From contig NZ_KE384310.1 of assembly GCF_000425125.1 (NCBI RefSeq), positions 43,191-107,190 of the forward strand: 64,000 nucleotides of DNA, given 5' to 3'. The notes beneath the pieces were generated by a model. It did no database searches. It saw nothing but the letters and a program-made list of their open reading frames with translations, and was not told the origin of the DNA. The translations under genes and the position numbers were made by a program. This document shows, piece after piece, positions 1 to 14,740 of the stretch. The DNA is from Paenibacillus taiwanensis DSM 18679 (GTDB lineage: Bacteria > Bacillota > Bacilli > Paenibacillales > Paenibacillaceae). The stretch's first letter is position 1; the number at the start of each line of letters is the position of its first letter.

Positions 1-1
1 G

Positions 2-691
2 AGCGGGTTTACGTGGAAATGGTACAGCACGTTATTTGACAATCGTACCGTTATGGAGGCACTTAGCAACAGCTTGACGATAGCCTTTACCTCAACGATT
101 ATTTCTACCGTGCTAGGGACAATGGCTGCACTTGCTATTCGCAAGATGCAAAACCGCGGCAAGCAGGGTGTGATAGGACTGCTTTATATGCCAATCGTGG
201 TACCGGACATTATTATGGGCTTGTCTTTGCTTATTTTGTTCAGCCAATTAAAGATGGACCTTGGCAAAATGACAGTTATTATTGCACATATTACGTTTAG
301 TATTTCGTATGTTTATGTTATCGTATCTTCTAGGCTTGCTAACATGGGCAAGCAGTTGGAAGAAGCGGCTAACGATCTGGGAGCTAGTTCCTGGCAAACG
401 TTCCGCTTTGTTACGCTGCCGTCGATCTGGCCAGGTGTAATTGCAGGTGCCTTGATCGCCTTTACGTTATCGATAGACGACTTTATGATTAGCTTCTTTG
501 TATCGGGTCCTAACTCGACAACGTTGCCTATCTACATTTACGGATCGGTCAAACGCGGCATCTCGCCGGAAATTAATGCACTTTGTACCATTATGATTGT
601 AGTCAGCGTTATGCTGATCATCTTGGCGCAATGGCTGCTTGGACGTGGTAAATCCGATAAGGAAAAGGGCGGCTCGCTGCTGCCATTTTAA
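2..691 (+). CDS. potC: Spermidine/putrescine ABC transporter permease PotC (5' end missing)
   Basis: Inner-membrane permease subunit of a polyamine ABC importer. The frame is open from the first bases of the window (residues such as SGFTWKWYSTLF precede the first ATG at 53), so the gene begins upstream and about 40 or more residues are missing. Several hydrophobic segments are visible. The cytoplasmic loop EEAANDLGASSWQTFRFVTLP is the EAA motif that contacts the ATPase, and the following segment with SIDDFMISFFVSG is typical of PotC/PotI. potD starts 36 bp downstream on the same strand, which supports a potABCD-type operon whose first genes are outside the window. The family assignment is firm; the exact polyamine preference is not visible. 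Confidence 0.9.
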   Translation, partial: SGFTWKWYSTLFDNRTVMEALSNSLTIAFTSTIISTVLGTMAALAIRKMQNRGKQGVIGLLYMPIVVPDIIMGLSLLILFSQLKMDLGKMTVIIAHITFSISYVYVIVSSRLANMGKQLEEAANDLGASSWQTFRFVTLPSIWPGVIAGALIAFTLSIDDFMISFFVSGPNSTTLPIYIYGSVKRGISPEINALCTIMIVVSVMLIILAQWLLGRGKSDKEKGGSLLPF

Positions 692-727
692 TATTTTATT
701 GAAGAAGGATCAGAGAGGGGTAGGAAA

Positions 728-1774
728 TTGAAAAAATTGAAATGGTACGCGGTCATATTGGCCGGTTTATTGGCAGTGACTGCACTTGCAGGTTGTTCTT
801 CTAAGTCACAGGAGACGCTTAACTTATATAGCTGGGCAGATAACTTTGATATGGACGTCATCAAGAAATTTGAAGATGAGAACAATGTGAAAGTGAACTA
901 CGCCATATTTGCCAACAATGAGGAGTTGCTGGCTAAGATTAAAGCTGGCGGTTCGGAATATGATTTGATTCAGCCATCCGACTATATGGTTGCCAGTATG
1001 ATTAAGCAAGATTTGTTGGCAGAGCTGGATTTAAAAAATATACCGAATTTTAAAAACGTAGCGGACCGTTTCAAGAACCCTGAGTTTGATCCTGGCAATA
1101 AGCATTCAATTATTTATACGTCGGGAGTTACAGGTATTGCTTACAACACAAAGTACGTCAAAGAGCCAATTACTAGCTGGGCAGATTTGTGGAGCGAGAA
1201 ATATAAAGGCAAGGTGCTGTTGCTCGAAGATAATCGTGAAGTCATCGGGATGGCTCTAAAGAAAGCCGGCAAATCCAACAGTACAACTAATGAAGCGGAC
1301 ATTAATGCCGCTGTAGACGACTTGCGCAAGCTGGTACCTCATGTGCTCGCATTTGATACGGATAGCATTAAACAGAAGATGATGCAAGAAGAGGGCTGGA
1401 TTGGTACACTGTGGTCTGGAGATGCAGCCTATGTCAAAGCTGAAAATCCGGACGTGGAGTACGTTGTACCAAAAGAAGGCGGTACAATCTGGTCTGATAA
1501 CTATGCGATTCCTAAAGGCGCGAAGAACAAGGCACTGGCTGAGAAATTTATTAATTTTATGCTGGACCCTGAAAACAGCGCAAAGAACTATGAATCGATT
1601 GGTTACAGCGATCCGAATACGGCTGCTAAGTCATTTCATAGTAAAGAATATAATGACAACAAGATGATTAACTTGTCTGAAGATGAGCTGGGCCGCACGG
1701 AATGGCTGCTTGACGTAGGTGACAAGATTCAATTATACGACCGTCTCTGGACCGAGTTAAAGAGCGGCCGATAA
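728..1774 (+). CDS. potD: Spermidine/putrescine-binding lipoprotein PotD
   Basis: Extracellular substrate-binding lipoprotein of the polyamine importer. It starts at TTG 728 behind a purine-rich site (gagaggggtagg). Residues 1-22 form a lipoprotein signal peptide with lipobox LAGC and acylated Cys23. The mature part is a type II periplasmic-binding fold starting with ETLNLYSWADNFD, characteristic of PotD/PotF; the conserved W/D/E residues lining the polyamine site (YSWADN, SGDAAY, SDNYAIPKGA) are present. 348 residues is the usual length. It is the last gene of the operon, followed by an intrinsic terminator. Confidence 0.93.
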   Translation: MKKLKWYAVILAGLLAVTALAGCSSKSQETLNLYSWADNFDMDVIKKFEDENNVKVNYAIFANNEELLAKIKAGGSEYDLIQPSDYMVASMIKQDLLAELDLKNIPNFKNVADRFKNPEFDPGNKHSIIYTSGVTGIAYNTKYVKEPITSWADLWSEKYKGKVLLLEDNREVIGMALKKAGKSNSTTNEADINAAVDDLRKLVPHVLAFDTDSIKQKMMQEEGWIGTLWSGDAAYVKAENPDVEYVVPKEGGTIWSDNYAIPKGAKNKALAEKFINFMLDPENSAKNYESIGYSDPNTAAKSFHSKEYNDNKMINLSEDELGRTEWLLDVGDKIQLYDRLWTELKSGR

Positions 1775-1800
1775 GCCAATAGATAACATGCACGCATAAG

Positions 1801-1850
1801 ATCCCTTACCTAAGATCCTCATGTTCATGGAGGATGGGTAAGGGATTTTT
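1801..1850 (+). terminator. Rho-independent terminator after potD
   Basis: Outer arms ATCCCTTACC (1801-1810) and GGTAAGGGAT (1837-1846) pair, an inner GATCCTC/GAGGAT stem extends the hairpin, and a T-run follows. The remaining 267 bp before the next gene show no convincing gene or promoter. Confidence 0.85.
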
Positions 1851-2117
1851 GTATCGTGGTAGTCTGATGTTAACAGGGCAGGCGGATTAACTACGCGTTT
1901 GTCATATTAATGTACGATTATTTGACTCCGCATACTTCCTGACAGAGGAAGGGCAAGATGGTGAGAGAAGGGCATGGCACCTGATAGGTGGCTGAGTGTG
2001 TAAGCTTTTGTACAGACGCATAACTAACGAGCGCGTAAACTGGCAAATAAATATGTGAGCGTGGAGAATTGCGTAACATTTTTACAGGATTGTCTGAGAG
2101 GAAGTGACTTCATTAGG

Positions 2118-3512
2118 ATGTATACGTATAAAGGGGACAATCGATTAATACTAGGTATCTGCTTGGCGGTGTCCACATTCTGGCTGTTTACGATGTCGAT
2201 GATGGTCGTGACTCCAGTCATGAATCAGACGTTAGCACTGCCGATGGCAACATTAAATATGGCAGTAAGTATGGCAGCTCTGATCGCGGGTGTATCTATC
2301 GTCGTAGCTGGAGGAATAGCCGATGCCATTGGTCGTGTAAAAATGACTAAGATCGGCATCGTGCTGAGCATCGTTGGATGTGTATGTTGTGCGTTGACTA
2401 CGGCTGAAACAACGTCGCTGCTAATGATTGGTCGTGTGCTGCAAGGACTATCGGCAGCTTTGATTATGCCTTCGTCGTTGGCACTTATCAACGACTACTA
2501 CGAAGGCGCTGAGCGCCAGCGCGCTCTTAGCTTCTGGTCCATTTCTTCGTGGGGCGGCGGCGGAATTGCCAGCTTCTTCGGAGGGGCTGTTGCTTCACTG
2601 CTAGGCTGGCAGTGGATATTTTGGCTGAGCATTCCAGTGGCGATTGTTGCTTTGTTTCTTATTCAAGGTACACCTGAAAGCAAGGTCGCAGTTAGCGAAG
2701 GGAAGCAGCGTGTAGATTACGTCGGGCTAGTCATCTTTGTAGCAGGTTTAGTAATGTTAAATCTGTTTATTACACGAGGTGCGGAATGGGGCTGGACAAG
2801 CCTGTTAACGCTAACGATGGCAGCGGGATTTGTGATGCTCTTCTTTTTATTTTTGTTGGTGGAAAAACGGGTCAGCCAGCCGCTTATTGATTTGAGTCTT
2901 TTCAAAAATACAGCGTATAATGGGGCAGCTATATCCAATTTTATGTTAAATTTTTGTGCGGTAGGCGCGATTTTTGTTATGTCGTCCTTTGTGCAGGAAT
3001 CAAAAGGGATCTCCTCTTTTCATGCGGGTCTGCTAACGATGGGTTACTTGGTCACAACATTGATCATGATTCGTGTAGGTGAGCGTATTTTGAAGACAAA
3101 AGGGCCACGACTACCGATGGCACTAGGCTGCTTCCTGACGACGATAGGTATTGCACTGCCGATGCTAACCTTTTTACCGGATGTGCTTTATCTTGTATTT
3201 ACAGTAATTGGATTTGCCGTTATGGGCTTGGGGCTTGGTGTTTCGGCTACGCCATCTACAGATACGGCCGTATCTGGTGCGCCAAAGGATAAGGTAGGAG
3301 TAGCATCAGGCTTATACAAGATGGCCAGCTCCTTAGGAGGCAGCTTCGGAACAGCAGTGTCTGGTGCCATTTATGCAGCCGTTTTGTTGGTAGATCCATC
3401 TGCATATACGAAAGCAGGGTTCTGGGGCATTTTTGCCAACGTGTTTATTGCGTTCTTGGCATTAATCATCGTGTTGATCTGTGTCCCCAAACAAGCCGCA
3501 AGAGCTTCTTAA
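2118..3512 (+). CDS. MFS transporter, DHA2 (QacA/SdrM-like) drug exporter family
   Basis: Integral membrane protein of 464 residues with about 14 hydrophobic segments, the DHA2 layout. The loop GGIADAIGRVKMTKIG matches MFS motif A, and RVLQGLSAALIMPSSLALI matches the conserved TM4 region of proton-driven multidrug antiporters. I chose ATG 2118 (protein MYTYKGDNRLI...) because the purines GAGAGGAAG lie upstream at 2095-2103 and the hydrophobic domain begins right after. An in-frame ATG at 2055 would add 21 residues without a good ribosome binding site. The likely role is drug or toxic-compound efflux, but substrates cannot be read from sequence. It is flanked by terminators, so it is probably monocistronic. 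Confidence 0.85.
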   Translation: MYTYKGDNRLILGICLAVSTFWLFTMSMMVVTPVMNQTLALPMATLNMAVSMAALIAGVSIVVAGGIADAIGRVKMTKIGIVLSIVGCVCCALTTAETTSLLMIGRVLQGLSAALIMPSSLALINDYYEGAERQRALSFWSISSWGGGGIASFFGGAVASLLGWQWIFWLSIPVAIVALFLIQGTPESKVAVSEGKQRVDYVGLVIFVAGLVMLNLFITRGAEWGWTSLLTLTMAAGFVMLFFLFLLVEKRVSQPLIDLSLFKNTAYNGAAISNFMLNFCAVGAIFVMSSFVQESKGISSFHAGLLTMGYLVTTLIMIRVGERILKTKGPRLPMALGCFLTTIGIALPMLTFLPDVLYLVFTVIGFAVMGLGLGVSATPSTDTAVSGAPKDKVGVASGLYKMASSLGGSFGTAVSGAIYAAVLLVDPSAYTKAGFWGIFANVFIAFLALIIVLICVPKQAARAS

Positions 3513-3565
3513 ACAAGCGTCTGGATCGAAAAGTGTAATGACCCAACAGACACGAATTAGATAAC

Positions 3566-3616
3566 AAAGGGCTGCAACTGAAGTAGATCACGTATCTGCT
3601 GAGGGCGCAGTCCTTT
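3566..3616 (+). terminator. Possible terminator hairpin after the MFS gene
   Basis: AAAGGGCTGC (3566-3575) pairs with GCAGTCCTTT (3607-3616) with one G-U pair, and AGAT/ATCT forms an inner stem. No long T-run follows, so termination is uncertain. Confidence 0.45.
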
Positions 3617-3618
3617 AA

Positions 3619-3646
3619 TATGACCGATTCAATTTTATGGTATAAT
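3619..3646 (+). promoter_or_regulatory. Candidate sigma-A promoter for the FMN reductase
   Basis: A perfect -10 TATAAT lies at 3641-3646, with a weak -35 (TATGAC, 16-bp spacer). It is 71 bp upstream of the reductase start, the only gene it could serve. Confidence 0.45.
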
Positions 3647-3716
3647 CATCCAAAGGTAGAGTGATCATTTTATATGCTTACGGTTTATACGTAGCAAATT
3701 AAAGGAGTGAATCAGG

Positions 3717-4262
3717 ATGAACAATATTTTATTAATTTCGGGGAGCCCCCGTGCCAACTCTAACTCTAACCGTGTCATTACATATTTGAAACAGCAGCTA
3801 GAAGTGTCGGGAACTGACTGTCACGTATTTGATTTGCGAGAGGATTTGCTGCCTCTATATCGGAATGAAGGTAATCAATATGAGGATGTAAACGTGAGCA
3901 GGCTTGTTCAGTTAGTAGAGCAAGCTGATGGCTACATCATCTGCACACCGGAATATCATGGGGCAATGAGCGGCGCTTTGAAAAATGCACTGGATTTCTT
4001 GAACAGCAAAAACTTCAGCGGTAAACCGTGTGTCATTGCGGCTACGGCTGGTGGTGGAAAAGGAGGCATCAATGCGCTCAACAACTTGCGGACAGTTATG
4101 CGTTCCTTGTACGTTAATGTGCTGCCTATGCAAGTGATTGCCGACCCACCTGTCTTTAGCGAAGAGGGCCTGATTATTGATGAGCGTGTGAAGACGAATC
4201 TATCTTTGTTAAGTGATAGTTTGTTAGAGGCGGTTAAACGACAGAAAATCGAAACGAATTAA
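3717..4262 (+). CDS. NADPH-dependent FMN reductase (azoreductase-like flavoprotein)
   Basis: Cytosolic flavodoxin-fold protein of 181 residues. It starts at ATG 3717 behind AAGGAGTGA. The N-terminal ISGSPRANSNSNR is the FMN-phosphate-binding loop of the NADPH_FMN_red family, and TPEYHGAMSGALKNALDFL is the second flavin-contacting motif. Family members reduce FMN, quinones or azo dyes with NAD(P)H; the physiological substrate here is unknown. The gene stands alone, with its own candidate promoter upstream and a terminator about 200 bp downstream. Confidence 0.88.
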   Translation: MNNILLISGSPRANSNSNRVITYLKQQLEVSGTDCHVFDLREDLLPLYRNEGNQYEDVNVSRLVQLVEQADGYIICTPEYHGAMSGALKNALDFLNSKNFSGKPCVIAATAGGGKGGINALNNLRTVMRSLYVNVLPMQVIADPPVFSEEGLIIDERVKTNLSLLSDSLLEAVKRQKIETN

Positions 4263-4468
4263 CGAGGACATTTTATGTTATTTTAAGGTTGTGCTCAGAT
4301 TCGCTTAATGTAGGGGCTTTATTCTGATTATGGACCGAATGACAGATGACTATTTCGAGGAGGGTTGCCACACAACTTCATGACCTTGGACAGCCGGAAT
4401 CATCCGAATGCACAAGGGATCCGTTTCATCTTTCTCATGGTTTACAGTTTACCCCTAGAACATATATA

Positions 4469-4510
4469 GACCACATCGTCTCGTGAAACGATGTGGTCCT
4501 TTTTTTGTTT
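4469..4510 (+). terminator. Rho-independent terminator
   Basis: GACCACATCGT pairs perfectly with ACGATGTGGTC around a short loop and is followed by CC and seven Ts. It lies 206 bp after the reductase stop. The intervening sequence contains only peptides of about 17-30 codons that I could not assign. Confidence 0.85.
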
Positions 4511-5418
4511 TGCGCATTAATGCTGATTTGAAGAACAGGCACCAAAGGAACAGTGCCGGAGGATCGTTAAAAGTAATTGCAAGAAATAGAAAAATAACAG
4601 AACATGCAAAAGAGCTTCTTTCAGCACAAACCTCATTAACTAAATTCAAAATGTATCGTTACAGCGAATAAGTTTTTATCGATATCTATAGAGGAGAGTG
4701 CACAGAGCATTGATATCTTGTTGAATAGTCTGGCTTTGGTGGACAGACGATCCGTTACGTGCGGTAAAAACACACTTTGGGTGTAGCTACCGGACAGAAT
4801 ATCCGCTATTGTTTCCAAACTACCGCCAAACGGGAACGAAATTCGCAAATAGCGTACCTCCTGTCCGCTAAGCGGCCAAATAGCCTTACATCCACCCCAT
4901 AACGGATCTCTCGTCCGGTCACGTATTCCGCGCCATCATGCCGATGATCCGCGCGCTTTGTACCTAAGTTGTAACGGGGTTTTTTAATGTGCGCATATCA
5001 GTTTCTGTTAAAAGGAAGCACGGGAGGAATACGATCTGCACATTGACATTTTGTATGGTTTGAAAATGATTAGTTGAGATATGACCGTATCGGCCTAGCT
5101 CTTTACAGACAGACGATAAATAGAGTGTGTGAGTAGAAATTTAACGAATGGAGACACAGGAACCCTATCCCTGAAAAATGGAAATTACGACACCGACATT
5201 TCACAAAAGGACGGTTTTATGCGTATCAAATGACTAATACAGAACAGTATATTATGCAGTGGACACTTCCTCTAGGAGTAATGAACAGCTTGTTAAGATA
5301 CACCTGCTAACATGAAAAACGGTCAATAGAAACTGGCTACGATGTGCAGATGGCGACCGAAATTCAGTTGAAGGTGGCGGGCATCCGTTTCGCCAATTTC
5401 CAGCAGAAGCAAAAACAC
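4511..5418. other. Gene-poor stretch of about 0.9 kb
   Basis: No open frame here has a ribosome binding site and recognisable protein. The only structure I can support is the inverted set of 17-bp motifs at 4741-4916. A TTGACA hexamer near 5043 has no good -10 partner and no gene downstream. The frames present on the minus strand at 4636-4848 run through the repeats and look spurious. Confidence 0.6.
4741..4916. repeat. Four 17-bp motifs in an inverted (+ + - -) arrangement
   Basis: Plus-strand copies are GGACAGACGATCCGTTA (4741-4757) and GGACAGAATATCCGCTA (4792-4808). Minus-strand copies read GGACAGGAGGTACGCTA (4866-4850) and GGACGAGAGATCCGTTA (4916-4900). Spacing is 51 bp on one arm and 50 bp on the other, so the block is a large imperfect palindrome centred near 4829. 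It is non-coding and probably a REP-like or MITE-like intergenic element; the identity is inferred. Confidence 0.6.
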
Positions 5419-5466
5419 AAAAAAAGTTGGACGGAAAACATTACGTTTTCTGCCCAACTTTTTTAT
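5419..5466 (-). terminator. Terminator downstream of clpP
   Basis: AAAAGTTGG...GAAAAC pairs with GTTTTC...CCAACTTTT around an ATTAC loop. A- and T-runs on both sides make it work in either direction; its position about 40-90 bp past the clpP stop suits the minus strand. A second small hairpin (TGGGGC/GCCCCA, 5469-5490) lies between it and clpP. Confidence 0.75.
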
Positions 5467-5507
5467 TTTGGGGCTTTTCGGACAGCCCCATTAATAATGA
5501 TCTGTTG

Positions 5508-6101
5508 TTAAGGGATAAGCGGCGATTTTTCCAATACCTTGTCAACGAGACCGTACGCTTGTGCTTCATACGCCGTCATAAAGTTGTCGCGGTCCGTATC
5601 TTTCTCGATCTGCTCCAAAGGCTGACCTGTACGCTCTGACAAGATCAGATTCAGCTTGTCACGCATTTTCAAAATACGGCGGGCGCGAATCTCGATGTCA
5701 CTCGCTTGACCTTCCGCACCACCCAGCGGCTGGTGAATCATAACTTCGCTGTTCGGCAGAGCAAATCGTTTCCCCTTCGCTCCTGCGTTTAACAGAAATG
5801 CACCCATCGAAGCTGCCATACCAACACAGATCGTAGATACGTCAGGCTTAATGTGCTGCATCGTATCAAATATAGCCATACCCGCCGTAATCGATCCGCC
5901 TGGGCTGTTAATGTATAAATGGATATCTTTGTCCGGGTCATCCGCAGCCAAGAACAGCAACTGAGCGATAATGGAATTCGCTACAAGGTCATTTACTCCT
6001 GAACCCAAGAAAATAATTCGATCTTTTAACAGACGAGAATAAATATCATAAGCACGTTCGCCGCGATTCGTCTGTTCGACAACCATAGGTACATAACTCA
6101 C
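5508..6101 (-). CDS. clpP: ATP-dependent Clp protease proteolytic subunit ClpP
   Basis: Cytosolic serine peptidase that forms the double-heptamer chamber fed by ClpC/ClpX/ClpE. 197 residues, the usual Bacillus length. The catalytic triad is in place: Ser98 in GMAASMGAF, His123 in MIHQPLGG, Asp172 in DRDNF. The start is GTG (6101-6099), 8 bp behind AGGAGGGG; the protein begins [10 protein letters not shown] as in Bacilli. The -35 of its promoter lies inside a CtsR box, so heat-shock and protein-stress control by CtsR is expected. Monocistronic, with a terminator at 5419-5466. Confidence 0.97.
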   Translation of the reverse strand: MSYVPMVVEQTNRGERAYDIYSRLLKDRIIFLGSGVNDLVANSIIAQLLFLAADDPDKDIHLYINSPGGSITAGMAIFDTMQHIKPDVSTICVGMAASMGAFLLNAGAKGKRFALPNSEVMIHQPLGGAEGQASDIEIRARRILKMRDKLNLILSERTGQPLEQIEKDTDRDNFMTAYEAQAYGLVDKVLEKSPLIP

Positions 6102-6196
6102 GTATAACCCCTCCTAATCCTCAATAGCTAAAATATAAACCAAATGATGTATCCTTAAACGTGATGACGTTATAAGGCGCTTGAAGTTGTAGCCAT

Positions 6197-6225
6197 ATCA
6201 TATCTAATTTTTCGCCAAAAGTCAA
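6197..6225 (-). promoter_or_regulatory. Sigma-A promoter of clpP
   Basis: Reading the minus strand, TTGACT (6225-6220), a 17-bp spacer, then TATGAT (6202-6197). The -35 is shared with the CtsR box. The start site would lie about 90 bp upstream of the clpP GTG. Confidence 0.8.
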
Positions 6226-6236
6226 AGATGGTCAAA
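6220..6236 (+). promoter_or_regulatory. CtsR operator
   Basis: AGTCAAA-GAT-GGTCAAA matches the CtsR heptad direct repeat RGTCAAA-NAN-RGTCAAA exactly. It covers the clpP -35 element, where a bound repressor would block RNA polymerase. Confidence 0.88.
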
Positions 6237-6424
6237 CAAGCAGATCAGAGCATTATACGCTGCTTATTTATCGTTATATGGACGGTGCTTATTTCAAAAA
6301 CGGGACAAGTGTACGATAGATCCTACATAATAAAATTCTGGGCTAGAGAGTTGCTTCACATCGAGTATGTTCCTTATTGAAGACTGCTGCGCAGGGACTA
6401 TTAGAGTAGATATGGGGTGATATA

Positions 6425-6476
6425 GAAAAAACATCCGCCTTCAACTCCCTATGCGAGAAGGAGAGAACTCGGATGT
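6425..6476 (-). terminator. Terminator of the tRNA-Arg transcript
   Basis: On the minus strand ACATCCG (6476-6470) pairs with CGGATGT (6437-6431), followed by a run of Ts. It lies about 65 bp downstream of the tRNA 3' end. Confidence 0.78.
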
Positions 6477-6541
6477 CTTTGATTCAAGTAGCCTATTCAT
6501 ATGTACGTAAACTTCATTATCAGGCATCATCAAGGTATTTA

Positions 6542-6616
6542 TGGCGCGCCCGCAAGGAATCGAACCTTGATCTCAGGCTCCGGAGGCCTACGTCATATCC
6601 ATTGGACCACGGGCGC
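6542..6616 (-). tRNA. tRNA-Arg (anticodon CCG)
   Basis: Reading the minus strand from 6616: acceptor GCGCCCG pairs with CGGGCGC, the D-arm is GTC/GAC, the anticodon stem TAGGC/GCCTG encloses loop CTCCGGA with anticodon CCG, and the T-arm contains GGTTCGATTCC. The 3' CCA is encoded (forward TGG at 6542-6544). It decodes CGG arginine codons. It stands alone, without a tRNA cluster. Confidence 0.93.
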
Positions 6617-7036
6617 ATTAAAAAAATGATGCAAGATGTATTATAGAGTATTTTGACACAAAGTGCAACAAAAAGTGGGATTTCATAAAAGGTATATAAG
6701 CGTTAGGCTCGAGAAACGGTGTTATTAAGACGGGAGTGTCGGTGTTCTATTTCGAATGTAAGTGGTTTGAAAAGAGGAAAGAAGGGGTAAGTGGTTAGAA
6801 CTAATGAGTACATAATGTATCCTTTATATCTCTATGCTGGATCAAAATTAGACCGATAAACCTTATTTGCAAGCGTTTGGATGCTGAAAACCAAGTTGTT
6901 AATGAATTTTTCAGAAAATTAATATCTTTTATTTGTAGTAAATAGGACAAGTATAGACTTGGGATGCGCTTTCATTGTTGATGTAGAGCCAAATGAATAA
7001 GATATGCGACAATTGCCCATTATAGATGCGGGATAC
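6617..7036. other. Intergenic region between tRNA-Arg and the cggR promoter
   Basis: About 420 bp of AT-rich sequence with no open frame I can support. It must contain the tRNA promoter (minus strand), but I could not place one confidently. Confidence 0.5.
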
Positions 7037-7065
7037 TTGCAACTTTACGGAAATTTCGGTAGAAT
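7037..7065 (+). promoter_or_regulatory. Sigma-A promoter of the cggR-gap operon
   Basis: TTGCAA (7037-7042), a 17-bp spacer, TAGAAT (7060-7065). It is followed 5 bp later by the CggR operator, the same layout as in Bacillus subtilis. Confidence 0.82.
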
Positions 7066-7070
7066 GATGG

Positions 7071-7106
7071 TGGGACGTAAAATGTGTTGTTGGGACACAT
7101 TGAGTC
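7071..7106 (+). promoter_or_regulatory. CggR operator
   Basis: Two half-sites follow the known Bacillus spacing: TGGGAC-N6-TGTG-N4-TGGGAC-N6-AGTC. It lies just downstream of the -10, so the bound tetramer would act as a roadblock to polymerase. Fructose-1,6-bisphosphate relieves this in the known system. Confidence 0.82.
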
Positions 7107-7155
7107 CAACATAATATTCGAATACAGTTTCTGAGGAGTGCAGGAGTGGAGAGAA

Positions 7156-9256
<2,101 letters not shown>

Positions 9257-9269
9257 TTATATAGCATGA

Positions 9270-9314
9270 CAATCAAAGAGGAGAAACCGCAAGGGTCTCC
9301 TCTTTGCCTGATTG
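9270..9314 (+). other. Stem-loop after gap
   Basis: A perfect 10-bp stem, AAAGAGGAGA (9275-9284) with TCTCCTCTTT (9296-9305), is extended by CAATC/GATTG after a small bulge. There is no T-run, so it is more likely an mRNA-stabilising or processing hairpin, or a partial attenuator, between gap and pgk than a full terminator. Confidence 0.55.
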
Positions 9315-9624
9315 CAGACGATAATTGGACGGATGAGTTATAAATAGAGAGAAAACCATACACCATACAACCAATAGAGAACAAGACAATGTTGATTCCA
9401 TCACCATTTCATATATAGAATATCTATAGAACCTAGAGCGTTATTTTTTGCTATATGAGTCTTAACATGATTCATATATACAGAGATATAAATAAAGCGG
9501 CGCAGCAGCGCTGTAGAACCTGACAGAACATCGAACAGACACAGAATGACACCGAATTTTAACCGATTACATCAGAATTCAACGGAACTGAATGGTTTCC
9601 ATATTCGATAGGAGGAACATGGGG
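9315..9624. other. gap-pgk intergenic region
   Basis: About 310 bp, AT-rich, with no supported gene. Long for an operon, so an internal pgk promoter is plausible, but no -35/-10 pair with good spacing could be fixed; a TTGCTA near 9448 has only poor -10 partners. Confidence 0.4.
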
Positions 9625-11603
<1,979 letters not shown>

Positions 11604-11604
11604 G

Positions 11605-14494
<2,890 letters not shown>

Positions 14495-14522
14495 TTCGCT
14501 AAATAAGCGAGTGTTATACAAC

Positions 14523-14566
14523 AAGGGATATCCTTAAGTAGTTATTACTTAGGGGTATCCTTTTTT
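14523..14566 (+). terminator. Terminator of the glycolytic operon
   Basis: A long hairpin, AAGGGATATCCTTAAGTA with TACTTAGGGGTATCCTT around GTTAT, followed by six Ts, directly after eno. Confidence 0.88.
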
Positions 14567-14740
14567 ACGTGATAGGGGTAAAGTTTATGAGTCTGTAATA
14601 TTATGGTACAATATCCCGTAATAATTGCCTCGTACGTATGGCATTCAAGCGCGTATGAGCGGTCACGAACGTTTAACGCAACGCACGAAAACACATAAAC
14701 ATTTCAAGTCTCGGACGTCGTCCGTTTTGGGGAGGCTAAT

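Noticed and set aside
4636..4848. 70-codon minus-strand ORF
   Set aside because: It runs through the 17-bp repeats, starts at TTG without a ribosome binding site and has no homology pattern I can recognise.
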